Under the pieces are notes generated by a model. The model did not search any database and had not been told where the DNA came from. It saw only the letters and a list, made by a program, of their open reading frames with translations. The translations under genes and the position numbers were made by a program. A stretch of 64,000 nt of DNA from Xestospongia bergquistia (lineage: Eukaryota; Porifera; Demospongiae; Haplosclerida; Petrosiidae), in contig OZ014424.1 in assembly GCA_963965975.1 (NCBI GenBank), positions 2,294,001-2,358,000 on the forward strand, read 5' to 3'. Shown piece by piece: positions 11,494-23,651 of this stretch. How positions within the stretch are numbered: position 1 is the first letter of the stretch; every line of letters starts with the position of its first letter.

Positions 11494-11602
11494 ACTCGAA
11501 GTAAATCTGTCAAAAAAGGAGAAACTTATTTCTGCCAGAAGTGCGGGAAGAACTGTGTTGTCACAAAACAAACCTTTTCTGGATTCACTGCAGTTGTGAA
11601 GA

Positions 11603-12859
11603 ATGGCTGGAACTGTGGATGAAAAGTGGTCAATTGACAAGCTGGACAGTTCAAACTGGATTACGTGGAAGTTCCAGATGCATCACTTGTTGCTGGCAAA
11701 AGGACTCTGGGGATTCATAGATGGTATAGAGGTACTTGCAGAAGATGCAAACGCTCAGGCACAGGTGGAATTTCGAAGGAGATCACAGAAAACATTTTCT
11801 ACAATCATTATAGCCATTAGTACTCCACAGCTGTACTTAGTGACTTCATGTGAACAACCAAAGGAAGCCTGGGATTCTCTACGCAACCATTTTGAGCGAG
11901 ATACTCTAGCTAACAAACTCTTCATGAAGAAGCAGTACTTTCGAACTGAAATGAAAGAAGGGTCATCAATGGAAGCACACTTGAAACACATGAAGGAAAT
12001 CACTGATAGGTTAGCAGCAATTGGAGCTCCTATTTCAGAGGAGGACCAGGTTGTTACATTGCTGGGAAGTCTACCTCAGAGCTATTCTACCCTGGTGACA
12101 GCTCTGGAGACTCGCGTTGATGATGTGAGATTAAATTTTGTCCAACAAGCCCTAATTCATGAGGAACAGAAGATAAACGGACACTCAAGTAGAACTAGTA
12201 CGTTGTCTAGTGTCAATCGTGGCACGGCCTCAGCACTAGTGGGAGCTCATCAGAAGAGAACAAAGCAAGCAAGTAGGCTCAAGTGTTTTGATTGTGGTGA
12301 GGAAGGTCACTTTCGTCGTAACTGCCCAAGAAAGAAAGAACGAGAACGACCAAGGCCTACGCATAGAGCCAAACCTGCAGAAGAAAAACACTTGTACGTG
12401 GATTCAGCCAGTCCAGGAGCATTTGCAGTGTCACTTGGCTCAAAGGACTCCTCTCAAAAGGACAAATCGCTTGTGGACTCTGGAGCATCAAGTCATATGA
12501 CACGGGATAAAGAACTGTTGTCAGATTACCGTGAATTCGAGAAGCCAGAGAAGGTCGGGTTGGGCGATGGTCGTGTGGTCAATGCTGTTGGCATTGGAAA
12601 AGTTAGGGTTAACATGCTATTCAAAATGAGTAAGCCAAAGGAGTCTATCAATCATGAAGTACTGTACGTTCCCAAGCTGACCTGCAATTTGTTTTCTGTG
12701 AGAGCAGCAGCTGCAAGGGGAAACATTGTAAAATTTGGTCAATTCAGATGCTGGATCAGAGACAGGAAAGAAAAGCTATCTGGTATGGGTTCGTTAACAG
12801 GAAAGATGTATCACTTGGACTGTGACCTGCCATCTCTCAAGAACAAGCCTCAGTTGTAA
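11603..12859 (+). CDS. gag: copia A gag and protease
   Basis: 418 residues, the longest copia ORF here. It starts MAGTVDEKWSIDKL with SNWITWKFQMHHLLLAKGLW, the usual copia gag start. It then shows the UBN2-type capsid region (RRSQKTFSTIIIAIS, KEAWDSLRNHFERDT, VVTLLGSLPQSYSTLVTALE). The zinc knuckle CFDCGEEGHFRRNC is near residue 229, and the protease site LVDSGASSHMT is near residue 289 with an intact D-S-G. The frame ends at 12859. The rest of the polyprotein begins in another frame, so a full gag-pol cannot be made without a shift. Confidence 0.88.
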   Translation: MAGTVDEKWSIDKLDSSNWITWKFQMHHLLLAKGLWGFIDGIEVLAEDANAQAQVEFRRRSQKTFSTIIIAISTPQLYLVTSCEQPKEAWDSLRNHFERDTLANKLFMKKQYFRTEMKEGSSMEAHLKHMKEITDRLAAIGAPISEEDQVVTLLGSLPQSYSTLVTALETRVDDVRLNFVQQALIHEEQKINGHSSRTSTLSSVNRGTASALVGAHQKRTKQASRLKCFDCGEEGHFRRNCPRKKERERPRPTHRAKPAEEKHLYVDSASPGAFAVSLGSKDSSQKDKSLVDSGASSHMTRDKELLSDYREFEKPEKVGLGDGRVVNAVGIGKVRVNMLFKMSKPKESINHEVLYVPKLTCNLFSVRAAAARGNIVKFGQFRCWIRDRKEKLSGMGSLTGKMYHLDCDLPSLKNKPQL

Positions 12860-12882
12860 CAGCATCAAAAGAAACAAATGAG

Positions 12883-13789
12883 ATGGATCTGTGGCATCAA
12901 AGGCTAGGGCATGTGAATGGACAACGACTCCAAGAAATTGTTCAGAAGAAATTGGCAACTGAAATGAGATTCTCAAAAGCATCGAAGTTGTCGTTTTGTG
13001 AAAGATGTGTGGAAGGAAAAATGCATCGAGCCCTGTTTAAGCCAGTGGGAGAAATACTTTTGACCCGAAAGCTTCAATTGGTACATAGTGATGTTTGTGG
13101 ACCAATACCCACAGAATCTATTGGTGGACGACAATATTTTGTAACCTTTATCGATGATTATTCACGTTGCTGTGCTGTTTACTTCATTTAATACAAGTCA
13201 GAAGTGTTCGAAAAATTCAAAGAGTTCGGGGCACTCACTACAAATGATTGTCGCCAAAGAATTGGTTGGAGCCATACGAACAGACAATGGTGGAGAGTAT
13301 TTGTCAGGAGAATTCAAGACTTATCTAAAGTCAAAGGGGATACGTCATGAGCTGACTGTACCTCACACACCAGAACAAAATGGAGTAGCTGAACGTATGA
13401 ACTGAACACTAATGGAATCAGCTCGATCTATGATACCTCATGCTGGACTATCCGACAAGTATTGGGCTGAAGCAGTTGCCACAGCAGCATATATTCAAAA
13501 TAGAACACCAACAACAGCTGTTAAGAACAATACAACACCACATGAGCAATGGTATGGAAGGAAACCAAATATTGGTCACCTGAAAGTGTTTGGGTGTATT
13601 GCCTATGCTCATATTCCAGATAATAAGCGACAGAAATTAGACAAGAAGTCAGAAAAACTTCGTTTTGTTGGGTACTGTAAGGAGTCAAAAGAGTACAGGC
13701 TGTTGGATGAAACGAATTCACAAGTGGTCATAAGACATGATGTGATATTCAATGAAGCAGACTTTGGACTCAGAGAAGTAACCAAGTAA
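12883..13789 (+). pseudogene. copia A integrase relic
   Basis: The GAG-pre-integrase zinc region reads LWHQRLGHVNGQRL and CERCVEGKMHR. The first catalytic Asp is in LVHSDVCGPIPTES near 13080. A stop at 13189 and a frameshift near 13240 interrupt the core. The next frame has [14 protein letters not shown] and then GVAERMN with the catalytic Glu. A stop at 13403 replaces one codon of the normal RTLMESAR stretch, and the frame resumes as MIPHAGLSDKYWAEAV...WYGRKPNIGHLKVFGC to a stop at 13787. All three catalytic acids are retained. Confidence 0.87.
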
Positions 13790-13798
13790 AAGTACACA

Positions 13799-15544
13799 GT
13801 GGAAGTGAATACTGACTCGAATGAAAAGAAAGATGAACAACTAAAAGAGAAGCAACAACAACAGAATGAAGTTCAGTGTCGTACAGAACGCCAGAGGAGA
13901 CCACCTGTGAGATATGGTCAAGACAAGTATGCAGATGTGGCATCAGTGGATGATGAAGTTCATCATGTTGCCTATCATTTGTGTCAAATCAATGAACCTA
14001 GAAGCATAGAAGAAGCTCTTACAGGTGCCAAAGAATGTAAAGCAGCTGCTGATGAGGAGTACAAGTCACTCATGGAAAATGAAACATGGGACCTGGTAGA
14101 ACTACCTAGTGGTCGCAAACCTATTGGATGCAGGTGGGTATTCAAGGTCAAACATGGAAGTGATGGTAAAGTGGAACGGTTCAAAGGTCGTTTGGTTGCT
14201 AAGGGTTATGCTCAGAAGTATGGGATTGACTATGAGGAAACTGTCTCACCTGTGGTGCGATTCTCATCAATCAGGGCACTACTAGCTTTTGTAGTTGAAA
14301 ACAATATCTTGATTCAACAAATGGATGTGGTGACAGCATTTCTTAATGGGAGTCTAGAAGAGGAGATATACATGGAGCAGCCAGAAGGTTATGTCCAACC
14401 TGGAAAAAGGCATCTGGTATGCAAGCTGAAAAAATCACTGTATGGTCTCAAGCAATCACCACAATGCTGGAACACAGCATTCAGGCAGTACATGGAGTCC
14501 ATTGGGTTCAAACAAAATACTGCTGACCCGTGTGTCTACATCCAAATAGCTGACACAATTACTATCGTTGCAGTCTATGTGGATGATCTCATTGCAATCA
14601 CCAAAACTCCAGAGGAAATGACGAGAATATAAGAAACCCTGCCAACTCAATTCAAGATGAAAGACATGGGACCTCTCCATTACTGCCTTGGAATTAGTAT
14701 TGAGCAAGACAAAGATCAGAAGTGCATCTGGGTACACCAGAAACAGTACATTTTAAAGATGCTTGAGAAGTATGGATTTGCTGACTCTAAAGTTGTTTCA
14801 ACTCCAGCTGATGTCAATAATGAGCTGAAAAAGGATGATGGTGTTAGCAAAGCAGTTGATCCAAACATGTATCAATCAATGGTTGGAAGTTTGTTATATG
14901 CTGCCACAACAACTCGCCCTGACATTGCTCATGCAGTAGGAGTGGTGTCGAAATTCAACTCCAAACCAACAGAGGCACACCTGACAGCTGTAAAAAGGAT
15001 TCTGAGGTATCTCAAAGATACAGTTAATCTAGCACTAAAATATCGAAAAACAAATGATAGACAGCTGATTGGATACTCTGATGCAGATTGGGCTGGAGAC
15101 TTAGATGATCGTCATTAAACTACTGGAAATTTGTTTATAATGGCCGGAGGATCAATTGACTGGTTAAGCAAGAAGCAAGGAGTTGTTGCACTCTCAACAT
15201 CTGAAGCTGAATATGTGGCACTTAGTGCAGCTACTCAAGAAGCAACTTGGTTGAGAAGGTTATTGTCAGACTTGAACGTGAGCACTACTACACCAACAGT
15301 GCTGATGGAAGATAATCAAGGGGCTATTGCCATCGCAAAAAATCCCATTATGCATGCAAGGACAAAGCATATTGATATTCGTTACCACTATGTTCGTGAG
15401 GCTTTACAGAAGAGAATAATTGAGCTGAGATACTGTCCAATAAGTGACATGATTGCTGACATACTGACCAAGCCACTGAATAAAGGAAGGTTCGAAACTC
15501 TACGATTGAGTATGGGACTAATGGAACACAAACTGTCAAATTAA
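13799..15544 (+). pseudogene. copia A reverse transcriptase and RNase H relic
   Basis: RT starts with EEYKSLMENETWDLVELP and GCRWVFKVKHGSDGKV. It continues with QMDVVTAFLNG, YGLKQSPQCWN and the catalytic VAVYVDDLIAI near 14570. Stops occur at 14630 and 15116, both in the same reading frame as the flanking parts. RNase H has GYSDADWAGD (about 15075), STSEAEYVALS, MEDNQGAI and HIDIRYHYVRE, with the catalytic acids kept. Apart from the two stops the frame is clean, so decay is light. Confidence 0.9.
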
Positions 15545-15551
15545 GTGGGAG

Positions 15552-15868
15552 TGTTGGTATATGAGTGTAATTAGGCAGTTGTGTGTCATGTGTTGACTAC
15601 TGTATATGTGTTGATAGGTTTAATTAATGTATCTCATCCTAGCTCTTCCTTCCCTTAGCCATCTCTTTGTTTATTGTGTTTTTTATTATATTTTTGTTTG
15701 GGTCTTTGTCCTTGTGACTTGAGGCTCTGCTCTTGTCAGTTGTGTATTTAAGTTGGGCCTTATCTGATTTGTGTATTCTATTCTATATTTTGATCTTTAA
15801 AAATAATTGATTTCCTTTGAGTCTATTGAGATATATCAGTGACGGATTTACAAACGTGCCTGCAAACA
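15552..15868 (+). repeat. copia A 3' LTR
   Basis: 317 bp, one base longer than the 5' LTR in an A run, followed by AGATT. Confidence 0.94.
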
Positions 15869-15981
15869 AGATTATCACCACATAATGTGACATAGTGATA
15901 TTGATGCAAAAGACAACACTTTGCTCAATGTTTTTAGAGTGTAGGGTGTGGCTGCTTGTTTTGCAATTTAGTTGATATGGT

Positions 15982-16130
15982 TGTTGACATTTATCAGGCT
16001 TCAATTTTATTTTAAATTTTCTGGTATATGTATAATTGGATTTAATGATAAAAAAAAAAACGTGGTTGCCTTAAGTTACCTGGAGCGGCTCTTACTCTAA
16101 TAATCTCTCATCTGTCCTAGCTCATATTCA
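15982..16130 (+). repeat. BEL 5' LTR
   Basis: 149 bp, matches 21574-21724 with a few substitutions and A-run length differences. Confidence 0.92.
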
Positions 16131-16277
16131 TTTCGGTCCACCAAACCGGATAACTCTTTAGTATCCGGTAGAAAACAGGTTAGTTGGCAGATTTAAGAGT
16201 GTACGGTTCTTGTCGCTCTTTTCATATAGTCCTCACCACATTTTCTAATTAACGCCCACAACTGTCACCTATTGGTC

Positions 16278-17905
16278 CATGGACGAAGCTAGAGCCCTCT
16301 CTAATCTACACAAGAAGCAATGAGTTCCTAGGAGCTCCATCACTCGTCTAGGCAACTGATTGAGAGAACTCGAATCCGATCCTGAGGAGGCTGGTGTCTC
16401 TGATCGTGCAAAGCAGCTATTAGTGAACCTTGATGAAGCTGATTCAGATTTCAAGTCATTACACTATCAAGTACTGGATCTTATTGATGAGAGTGATGAT
16501 GAAGCTCTTAGGAATGAACAAGATATATTAGATCAACATGAAGGTACTGTTGCTGCACTTATATTACGTATTCAAAAAATAATGACGCACACACCACACC
16601 ACCTATTGAATTATCTACACTTGATCCTCACAAGATGACAGCCCGTTGATTACCAAGACTGGAGCTTGGTCTTAGGAATGCAGAGAGTGGCCTCAGTGGC
16701 CTATCTGAAGATCATGATGACTCCTCTCTATTAGAGCAATTCATGGAACAACTTGCTGATCATAAGCGTGAGTTGTCCACCATACACGAAGACCTCATAT
16801 CAGTAGATCTTGATCCTGGGCCCATAAAATAAGGAAATTAATGAGCACCATATCTAAAATTAATGCACCTGTTGCAGATGATAAGGGAGTCAGGCTGCCT
16901 AAGCTTGATGTGCCCACCTTTGATGGTGATGTACTACACTGGTCCCAGTTTTGGGAACAGTTCAAGATATCAGTACATGACCAGCCTCATCTGTCAGACT
17001 CCAAAAAATTCGTCTATTTGCAGCAAGCAATTAAGAATGGCTCTGCTAAACCTGTCATCGAGGGACTCTCACACTCAGGTGAGAATTACAATGAAGCCAT
17101 TGACTGTCTCAAGTCACATTTCAATCGTCCTCATCTTTTACATCGTGCTCACGTGCGTAAGATTGTCGAAGCTCCCTCCTTGAAGGATGGCAGTGGCAAG
17201 GAGTTGAGGAGACTACATGATACAGTACAGCAACACCTAAGAGCATTAAAGGCCATGGGTTCTGAGCCTGATGAGTCATTCATCACGTCAGTCATCAAGC
17301 TCAAGCTTGATGTTGACACCATGTTTGAGTGGCAGCGGCACAGTCAGGATAAAACAGAGGTACCATCATACTCAGAGATTCTTGAGTTCCTTGACCTCAG
17401 AGCTCAAGCATCCGAGACATCATTGTCTTCTTCTAGCAAGAAGCCACCAGCCAAGAAACCATTCACTCCTGTCACCACTTTCACTGCTAACTCCGAGTCT
17501 ATGGGCAATTGCATTCTCTGCAACGCTGAATGGCATCCTCTATACATCTGTCCTAAATTCAAAGTCATGTCTCATAGTGATAAGATGTCAAATCTACGGA
17601 AATCCAATTTCTGTATTAACTGCCTCAATGGTCGACACACTGTGAAGGATTGTAAGTCCTCACATAGATGTAAGAGATGTCAACACCCACATCATACTCT
17701 CCTACACACTGGCTCGAATCACTCGAGTACTTCTGCTCCTGCTCCTCCCACCTCTGTTCAGGTGTCGGCTAACTCAGCCATTAGAATACAATCAAGTTCA
17801 CTTCTAATGACATGTCATGTTTTAATCAAGGCCAGGGATGAGTCATTTGTGGAGGGAAGAGCTTTACTCGACAACGTGTGCGTCTTCAGCTTCCTTTATT
17901 TCTGA
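16278..17905 (+). pseudogene. gag: BEL/Pao gag (DUF1759-like) with zinc motifs, broken
   Basis: A gag start near 16278 (MDEARALSNLHKKQ) is stopped at once. A coiled region follows with LRELESDPEEAGVSDRAKQL and SDFKSLHYQVLDLIDESDDE, ending at 16636. The main ORF 16841-17905 (354 residues) has RLPKLDVPTFDGDVLHWSQF, the DUF1759 hallmark, then FVYLQQAIKNGSAKPVIEGL, DTMFEWQRHSQD and CX2C-type zinc motifs (CILCNAEWHPLYIC, CINCLNGRHTVKDC, CKRCQHPHH). The end runs into the protease region, where the expected D-[ST]-G is replaced by D-N-V after a frame disturbance near 17872. Confidence 0.85.
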
Positions 17906-19627
17906 GCGCCCAGCTCAAAATCTTCAGCTCCCTCGCTCTCCTTAGACTATCCACATTTTTGGTATTGATGGAACCTCCTGGAGCACCTGTTGCTCTGGAA
18001 ACTGAATTTGGTTGGGTTCTCAGTGGCAACACTGAACCAATCACGGAAGCAGAACAAGTCAACCTCTATGTTACTACGTTTCACTCATTCACGTCATCAT
18101 GTGATGACATTCTGAAGAGGTTTTGGGAGATTGAGGAATCACCCTCAGCTAAACCCGCTCTCACACTTGAGGAGCGTACTGTGGTAAAACATTTTGATAC
18201 TCATCATTGTCGTGCTGATGACAGATCTTTTGTGGTTCTCCTTCCTAAAAGGTCTGGCTGTAAATCACTCGGAGAATCCAGGTCTCAAGCCATCAGACGT
18301 TTTCTCTCCTTAGAGCGTTCTCTAACTCAAAGGAATAAATTTCACGAATTCCAAACTGTCATGCAGGATTACTTGGAACTGGGACATGCAGAATCTGTGC
18401 CCAGTATAGACATGGACAAACCCCCTGAAGAAGTATTCTATCTCCCAATGCATGCTGTCTACAAAGAATTCAGTACCACCACTAAGGTGAGAGCTGTATT
18501 CGATGCCTCAGCCAAGTCCTCTACAGGAGTGTCCCTAAATGATTGTTGGACCCACTATACATCCTCCATTGATTGATGTTCTACTCAGGTTTAGGTCTCC
18601 TCATATTGCCCTCACTGCTGATGTCAGTAAGATGTACCGAGCTATCAAACTCATTGAGGAAGATCGAAATCTACATCAATTTGTGTGGAGATCCCACCCA
18701 ATGACAAGATCCAAGATTATCGTATGACAAGAGTCACGTTTGGAGTTGCTGCCTCATCCTTCGCTGCCAACATGGCAGTCAAGCAAAATGCACTCGATTT
18801 CTTCCATGAGTACCCAATGGCAGCTTAGACAGTTGAGACCTCATTTTACGTAGATGATTGTTTGACAGGTGCTGATGACATGGAGACACCTATCATTCTC
18901 CAAAGGGAGTTACGTGACTTGTTTATTCGTGGAGGATTTCTCCTGAGAAAATGGAATTCAAGTGATGACCAGGTATTATAACACATACCACCTAATTTGC
19001 TAGAGAGTACTAATGTGCATGCTATATCTGATATTAATATCTACACTAAGACACTATGTTTGAATTGGAATACTGTTACCGACACTTTCCGACTCATTGT
19101 TCCTGAGCTCTCCTTGTGTGTGCAAATCAGAGAGAGTTCTTGTCTCGAACGTAGCTACAATATTTGATGTATTTGGCTGGTTCTCTCCTACTATAAATAG
19201 CATGAAGATTCTACTGCAACGAGTATGGGAATTGCATTTTGACTGGGATGATTTTGTACCTGAAGAAATTGAAAGTGCCTGGACCCGGTGGAGATTAGAG
19301 CTCTCTTCTCTCTATTGCAAATCTATCTCTCACTGTTACTTTCCTAAGAATGTACAAATCATATCTGTCCAATTACATGGTTTTAGTGATGCTTCTGAGA
19401 ACGCCTACTCTGGCGTAGTCTATTTGAGAGTAATTGATTCACTCAATCATGTACACGTGTCTCTGGTAATGTCTAAGACAAAGGTATCACCAATCGAGAG
19501 ACTCTTAATCCCTCATCTTGAGCTCTGTGGTGCTCAAATCATCGCTAGTCTCCTCATTCATGTAAAGGATGTATTACAATTACCCATGTCCCACGTCTTT
19601 GCAAGGACTGATAGTACAATCGTGCTA
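17878..19627 (+). pseudogene. BEL/Pao protease C-part, reverse transcriptase and RNase H relic
   Basis: The segment contains ETEFGWVLSG, the BEL protease/RT linker, then LPKRSGCKSLGESRSQAIRRFLSLERSL and VRAVFDASAKSSTGVSLND. A shift near 18545 leads to ALTADVSKMYRAI. Another shift is near 18715. Catalytic FYVDDC is at about 18845-18862, just after a stop near 18827. A stop near 18979 and a frame change near 19130 precede ATIFDVFGWFSP. The RNase H-like part has LHGFSDASENAYSGVVYLR near 19375 and LCGAQIIASLLIHV. The final stop is at 19631. Confidence 0.86.
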
Positions 19628-19633
19628 AATTGA

Positions 19634-21424
19634 CTCTCTGGAAATCCTAGAAGATTCAAAACCTATGTAGGAAATTGTGTTTCCTTCATCATTGATCAAA
19701 TTCCTCCTGATCGATGGAATCATGTTGTCGGAATTGAGAATCCAGCTGATTGTGCCTCTCGAGGGATTTTCCCTTTGGAACTATTGGAGCATAAGCTCTG
19801 GTGGGGGGGGCCTCCTTGGCTCATCATGGACTCTGATAATTGGCCTCACCAGGACATTACAGTTGAAACAATAGAGGAAGAGGAGAAAGAGATATGTCTT
19901 GTGATCCCAGTACAAGTACAGGCTCCAGTCATTCCTCTAAATCACTACACTTCATTCACTCATCTCCAGCGTATCACTGCTTGGATTCTACATTTTGTGA
20001 ATAATTGTCGTCGATCCAATATTATCTCACCCACTCTCACTGTTGAAGAATTGATAACTGCTGAGAAGTATCGGATACATGTAATACAGGAGGATCATTT
20101 CTCCTCTGACATTGCTGAATTGAAAGTGAACTGCAGTCTAAGCAATAATAGCTCCCTACTCTCTCTTCACTCTTTCATTGACTCTGATGGTTTACTACAT
20201 GTAGGAGGTTGAGAGAGTAACTCTGGTCTATCCTATCAAAGGATGCATCTATTTATCATTCATGGCAAACACCTCATTACCAAGCTAATTATACACTCAG
20301 AACATGTCCGCATGTTACATGCTGGATCAACACTCTTGTCCTCCAGTCTTTCAAGTTGTTTTCATATTATCTACATGAGGAAAACTGTACGCTCTATTGT
20401 TCATCATTGCATTACTTGTCGTCATTACACATGTAAACCCCAGTATCAATTATTGGGTCAATTACCTTTGGAACGTGTGACACCTGGTTCTGTCTTCCAG
20501 AAAGTAGGAGTGGATTATGCTGGACCCATCAAGATTAAGTATGTTATGATTCGTAAGCTCACAATTATTAAGGCATACATTTGTGTGTTTGTCTCTCTCT
20601 CAGTCAAAGCGGTCCACTTAGAAGCTGTGTCAGATCTCACGAGTCAAGCATTCATTGCTACTTTAAGATGTTTTATTGCCTGTCGAGGTTATCCCACTCT
20701 TCTTTGGAGTGATAATGGCATGAATTTTGTCGGAGCTAATCGTGAGATCAAGGAGTTCCATGAGTTTCTCAAGCAGCAGCGAAGCAAAGGAATCATATCT
20801 TATTTCTGCTCTTCTCACAACACTGAATGGCGTTTCATTCCTGAACATGGTCCTAATTTTGGTGGATTGTGGGAAGCTTTCGTCAAAAGTACCAAAACTC
20901 ATCTCAGACATATCATAGGAGATGTCAAACTGTCATTTGAGGAGTTTACTACGGTTTTAACACAAGTGAAGGCATGACTCAACAGCCGACCTTTGGTCAA
21001 TACTGACTCACCTGATGAAGATAGTATTGAGATACTCACACCTGGTCATTTTTTGATCGAACAATCAATGTGCTCTCTCCCAGATCCAGCCTTTTCATAT
21101 CATTCAGTCTCATTGCTCAAGCACTGGGATTTGTGTCAGAATTTAGTCCGGCACTTCTGGAAACGATGGTCAGAGGAGTATCTAACATCATTGAACAGAT
21201 ATAATCAGTGGCGTCACCAATCAAAGAATCTGGAAACTGGTGACATAGTGTTGTTAAAGGAAGATGGTATTGTTCCCACTCAATGGCCAATTGCCAGAAT
21301 CACTGAAGTACACCCTGGTAAGGATGGATTAGTTCGTGTTGCCACGGTCAAGACTGTCAAGGGTATATACAAACGTCCCGTGAGTAAAATTGCTCTATTG
21401 CTCTCATCTGATGCTAATCTCTAG
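19634..21424 (+). pseudogene. BEL/Pao integrase and C-terminal domain relic
   Basis: Pieces before the integrase include NPADCASRG-like and WWGGPPWL wording, typical of the RNase H-integrase linker. The integrase N-terminus has HHCITCRHY near 20403. The core has VGVDYAGPIKIK near 20505, LLWSDNGMNFVGANREI near 20700 and GGLWEAFVKSTKTHL near 20865, so the three catalytic acids are present. A stop at 20975 splits LTQVKA from LNSRPL. The last part, 20993-21424, is the BEL C-terminal domain with FWKRWSEEYLTSLNRYNQW and GDIVLLKEDG. Confidence 0.87.
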
Positions 21425-21573
21425 TATTACTTGTGCGGTCGTTTGTTTTCTCATTTGTCATTTAGTGTCTATTATTAGTAATTATTACTATTAACATCAT
21501 CATTATTATTCATTGTTTATTCTTTTGTTATTGTCTCTCTCTCTTTAAGACCGTAGGTCTTAGGCTGGCAGTA

Positions 21574-21724
21574 TGTTGACATTTATCAGGCTTCAATTTT
21601 ATTTTAAATTTCTGGTATATGTATAATTGGATTTAATGATAAAAAAAAGAAAAACGTGGTTGCCTTAAATTACCTGGAGTGGCTCTTACTCTAATAATCT
21701 CTCACCTGCCCTAGCTCATATTCA
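21574..21724 (+). repeat. BEL 3' LTR
   Basis: 151 bp, followed by target duplication ATGGT. Confidence 0.92.
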
Positions 21725-22294
21725 ATGGTTATAGGAAGGTTGACAACATTTATATATAATATTACCAATTTCAATTGCTAAATAAAAAGGGTTATACACA
21801 ATCTATATCCTAATTAGAGAAAAAACAGTTGTAATATTTTTTGGCCAAAATTCAAGTTGATAAAGAGGATATAAAGAGTTATCGAAAGATTTTATAACAG
21901 TTTAGACAAATGCAAAGTAATTCTAAAAGTTAATCAATTAATACTGTGAAATCAAAGAGTTGAAAATGTTCTGAAGTATTATAAACATATTTCTATTACA
22001 TTTAAAAGAGGTTCGTTGTGGTGCACCAATCAACCTTATTGAATCACCAGCAGAGCCTCCAACATAGTATTGAAGATTCCTTTCTATTGATCGCTGGGAC
22101 TGCCACACAGCATGGTAACCTTCATCGAAAGGTTAATATTATATATTAACTAACTGATATAAGAGGTTTAGTTTAACACTGAGAAAAGCTAAGAAATGGA
22201 TTGTCATGGTAGAGGTTATAGCAATAGAGAATCTATTTTTTAACGAACATATAATAGAATTCTACTCATAACAGGTAATCCTAGCAAACCTAAG
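21725..22294. other. AT-rich flank, no feature seen
   Basis: Resumes the sequence interrupted by the BEL insertion. No long open frame and no recognisable repeat. Confidence 0.4.
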
Positions 22295-22526
22295 GTATAA
22301 ATGGCAATGGGTTACACTGTAACTGCACCCATTGGTAAGTCACACCCGCATCTCAAGCTTTCATAGCCACACCTACTATCTATTTGTGTCTATTTTGAGC
22401 AGATCAAATATTTAAATAATGGCCCAGGTTAGTGCAGAATGTAAGCCTAACTACAAGCACTACACCCATCTATCAAGCATCAGTACACCTACTTACGTTT
22501 TGGGTGAGGTTTATTTGGACTACACC
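22295..22526 (+). repeat. Dispersed CCACACC-rich repeat, copy 1, cut by the gap
   Basis: Matches 32815-33060 and 62935-63170, sharing GGTTACACTGTAACTG, AAGCTTTCATAGCCACACC and TGTAAGCCTAACTACA. It ends at the N gap. Confidence 0.7.
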
Positions 22527-22726
22527 NNNNNNNNNNNNNNNNNNNNNNNNNNNNNNNNNNNNNNNNNNNNNNNNNNNNNNNNNNNNNNNNNNNNNNNNNN
22601 NNNNNNNNNNNNNNNNNNNNNNNNNNNNNNNNNNNNNNNNNNNNNNNNNNNNNNNNNNNNNNNNNNNNNNNNNNNNNNNNNNNNNNNNNNNNNNNNNNNN
22701 NNNNNNNNNNNNNNNNNNNNNNNNNN
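22527..22726. other. Assembly gap, 200 N
   Basis: Exactly 200 N, so the true size is unknown. The 5' LTR and first part of copia B-1 gag are lost here. ORFs drawn across it are meaningless. Confidence 0.99.
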
Positions 22727-23651
22727 AGATACACTTGCTAACAAACTCCTATTGAAGAAACAATATTTTCGTTGAGAGATGAAAGAAGGTACTTTCATCG
22801 AAGCACACATGAAAAGGATGAGGGAATTGACTGATAAGCTTTCCGCCCTTGGAGCACCTATTGCAGAGGAAGACCAGGTGGTAACGCTCCTTGGTAGTTT
22901 GCCTCCAAGTTTTCAAACGTTAGTTAAAGCTCTAGAGGCTCGAGACACAGTCACTTTGAGCCATGCTCACAAATCGTTCATCCACGAAGAAAAGAAGCTT
23001 AACCAGGAATATGGTAGGGAAAGGCTAGTTGACTCTGGTACAGCACTCTACCATCGTGAGAGAGGTAGTAACAGGCAACATCGCCAATGGGAACCGAAGT
23101 GCTTTATGTGTGGACAAACAGGACATTTTCAACAGAACTGTCCCAAAAAACCACAAGAGCACAATCCTAAACCAACTGGTAGACACAATGCAAAACCTGC
23201 TAAAGAGATGTCACAGGAGTCAGAGGGAGTATTTACAGCCTTGGCTGATTCATCAGTGACCGAAGAGTGGATAATAGACTCTGGTGCCACTAGACACATC
23301 ACTCATTCAAAGGAACTGTTGTATCAGTATTGCAAGTTTGAAGTTCCAGAGAAAGTGAGCCTTGGTGATGGACGTCACATAGAAGCTCTTGGTACTGGAG
23401 ATATTCAAGTTAATATGAGATTTAAGGTTAGCAAACAGAAAAATTGTGTCATGAGACGTGTGTTGTATGTCCCTAAACTTACAAGTAATTTGTTTTCAGT
23501 GAGAACAGCAGTATCAAAGGGCAATACTGTTAGATTCACAGACCTAAATTGTTTTAATAAAAATAGAAAAGGGAAGTTAATTGCCCTTGGGTCGTTGGTT
23601 GACAATAAGTTATACAAGCTGAACTGTAAACCCGTAGTGCAGGTACAATAG
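22727..23651 (+). pseudogene. gag: copia B-1 gag and protease
   Basis: A TGA at 22774 interrupts the capsid part; from 22779 the frame is open for 290 residues. It contains VVTLLGSLPPSFQTLVKALE, the zinc knuckle CFMCGQTGHFQQNC, the protease site IIDSGATRHITH with intact D-S-G, and SLGDGRHIEALG. A stop at 23649 ends it before the integrase. Confidence 0.87.

Larger units (their letters stand above)
11164..15868 (+). mobile_element. Complete but decayed Ty1/copia LTR retrotransposon (copia A)
   Basis: Element of 4705 bp with LTRs at 11164-11479 and 15552-15868, starting TGTTGGTATATGAG and ending AACA. The target duplication AGATT is found at 11159-11163 and 15869-15873. Immediately inside the 5' LTR lies GGTTATGAGCCCAG (11480-11493), which matches the Drosophila copia type of primer-binding site, complementary to the anticodon region of initiator-Met tRNA. 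AAGTGGGAG precedes the 3' LTR as polypurine tract. I see about eight substitutions and one indel between the LTRs (about 3%). The order gag, protease, integrase, RT, RNase H is the copia order. Confidence 0.94.
15982..21724 (+). mobile_element. Complete but decayed BEL/Pao LTR retrotransposon
   Basis: Element of 5743 bp with short LTRs (15982-16130 and 21574-21724), which start TGTTGACATTTATCAGG and end CTCATATTCA. The target duplication ATGGT is at 15977-15981 and 21725-21729. GGTCCACCAAACCGGAT just inside the 5' LTR is the putative primer-binding site. A near-identical motif is found at the two BEL gag fragments (about 29780 and 59018). Gene order is gag, protease, RT, RNase H, integrase, which together with the DUF1759-like gag identifies BEL/Pao. 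Confidence 0.93.

Noticed and set aside
22419..22810. Open frames running across the N gap
   Set aside because: They consist mostly of unknown bases and join unrelated sequence on either side.
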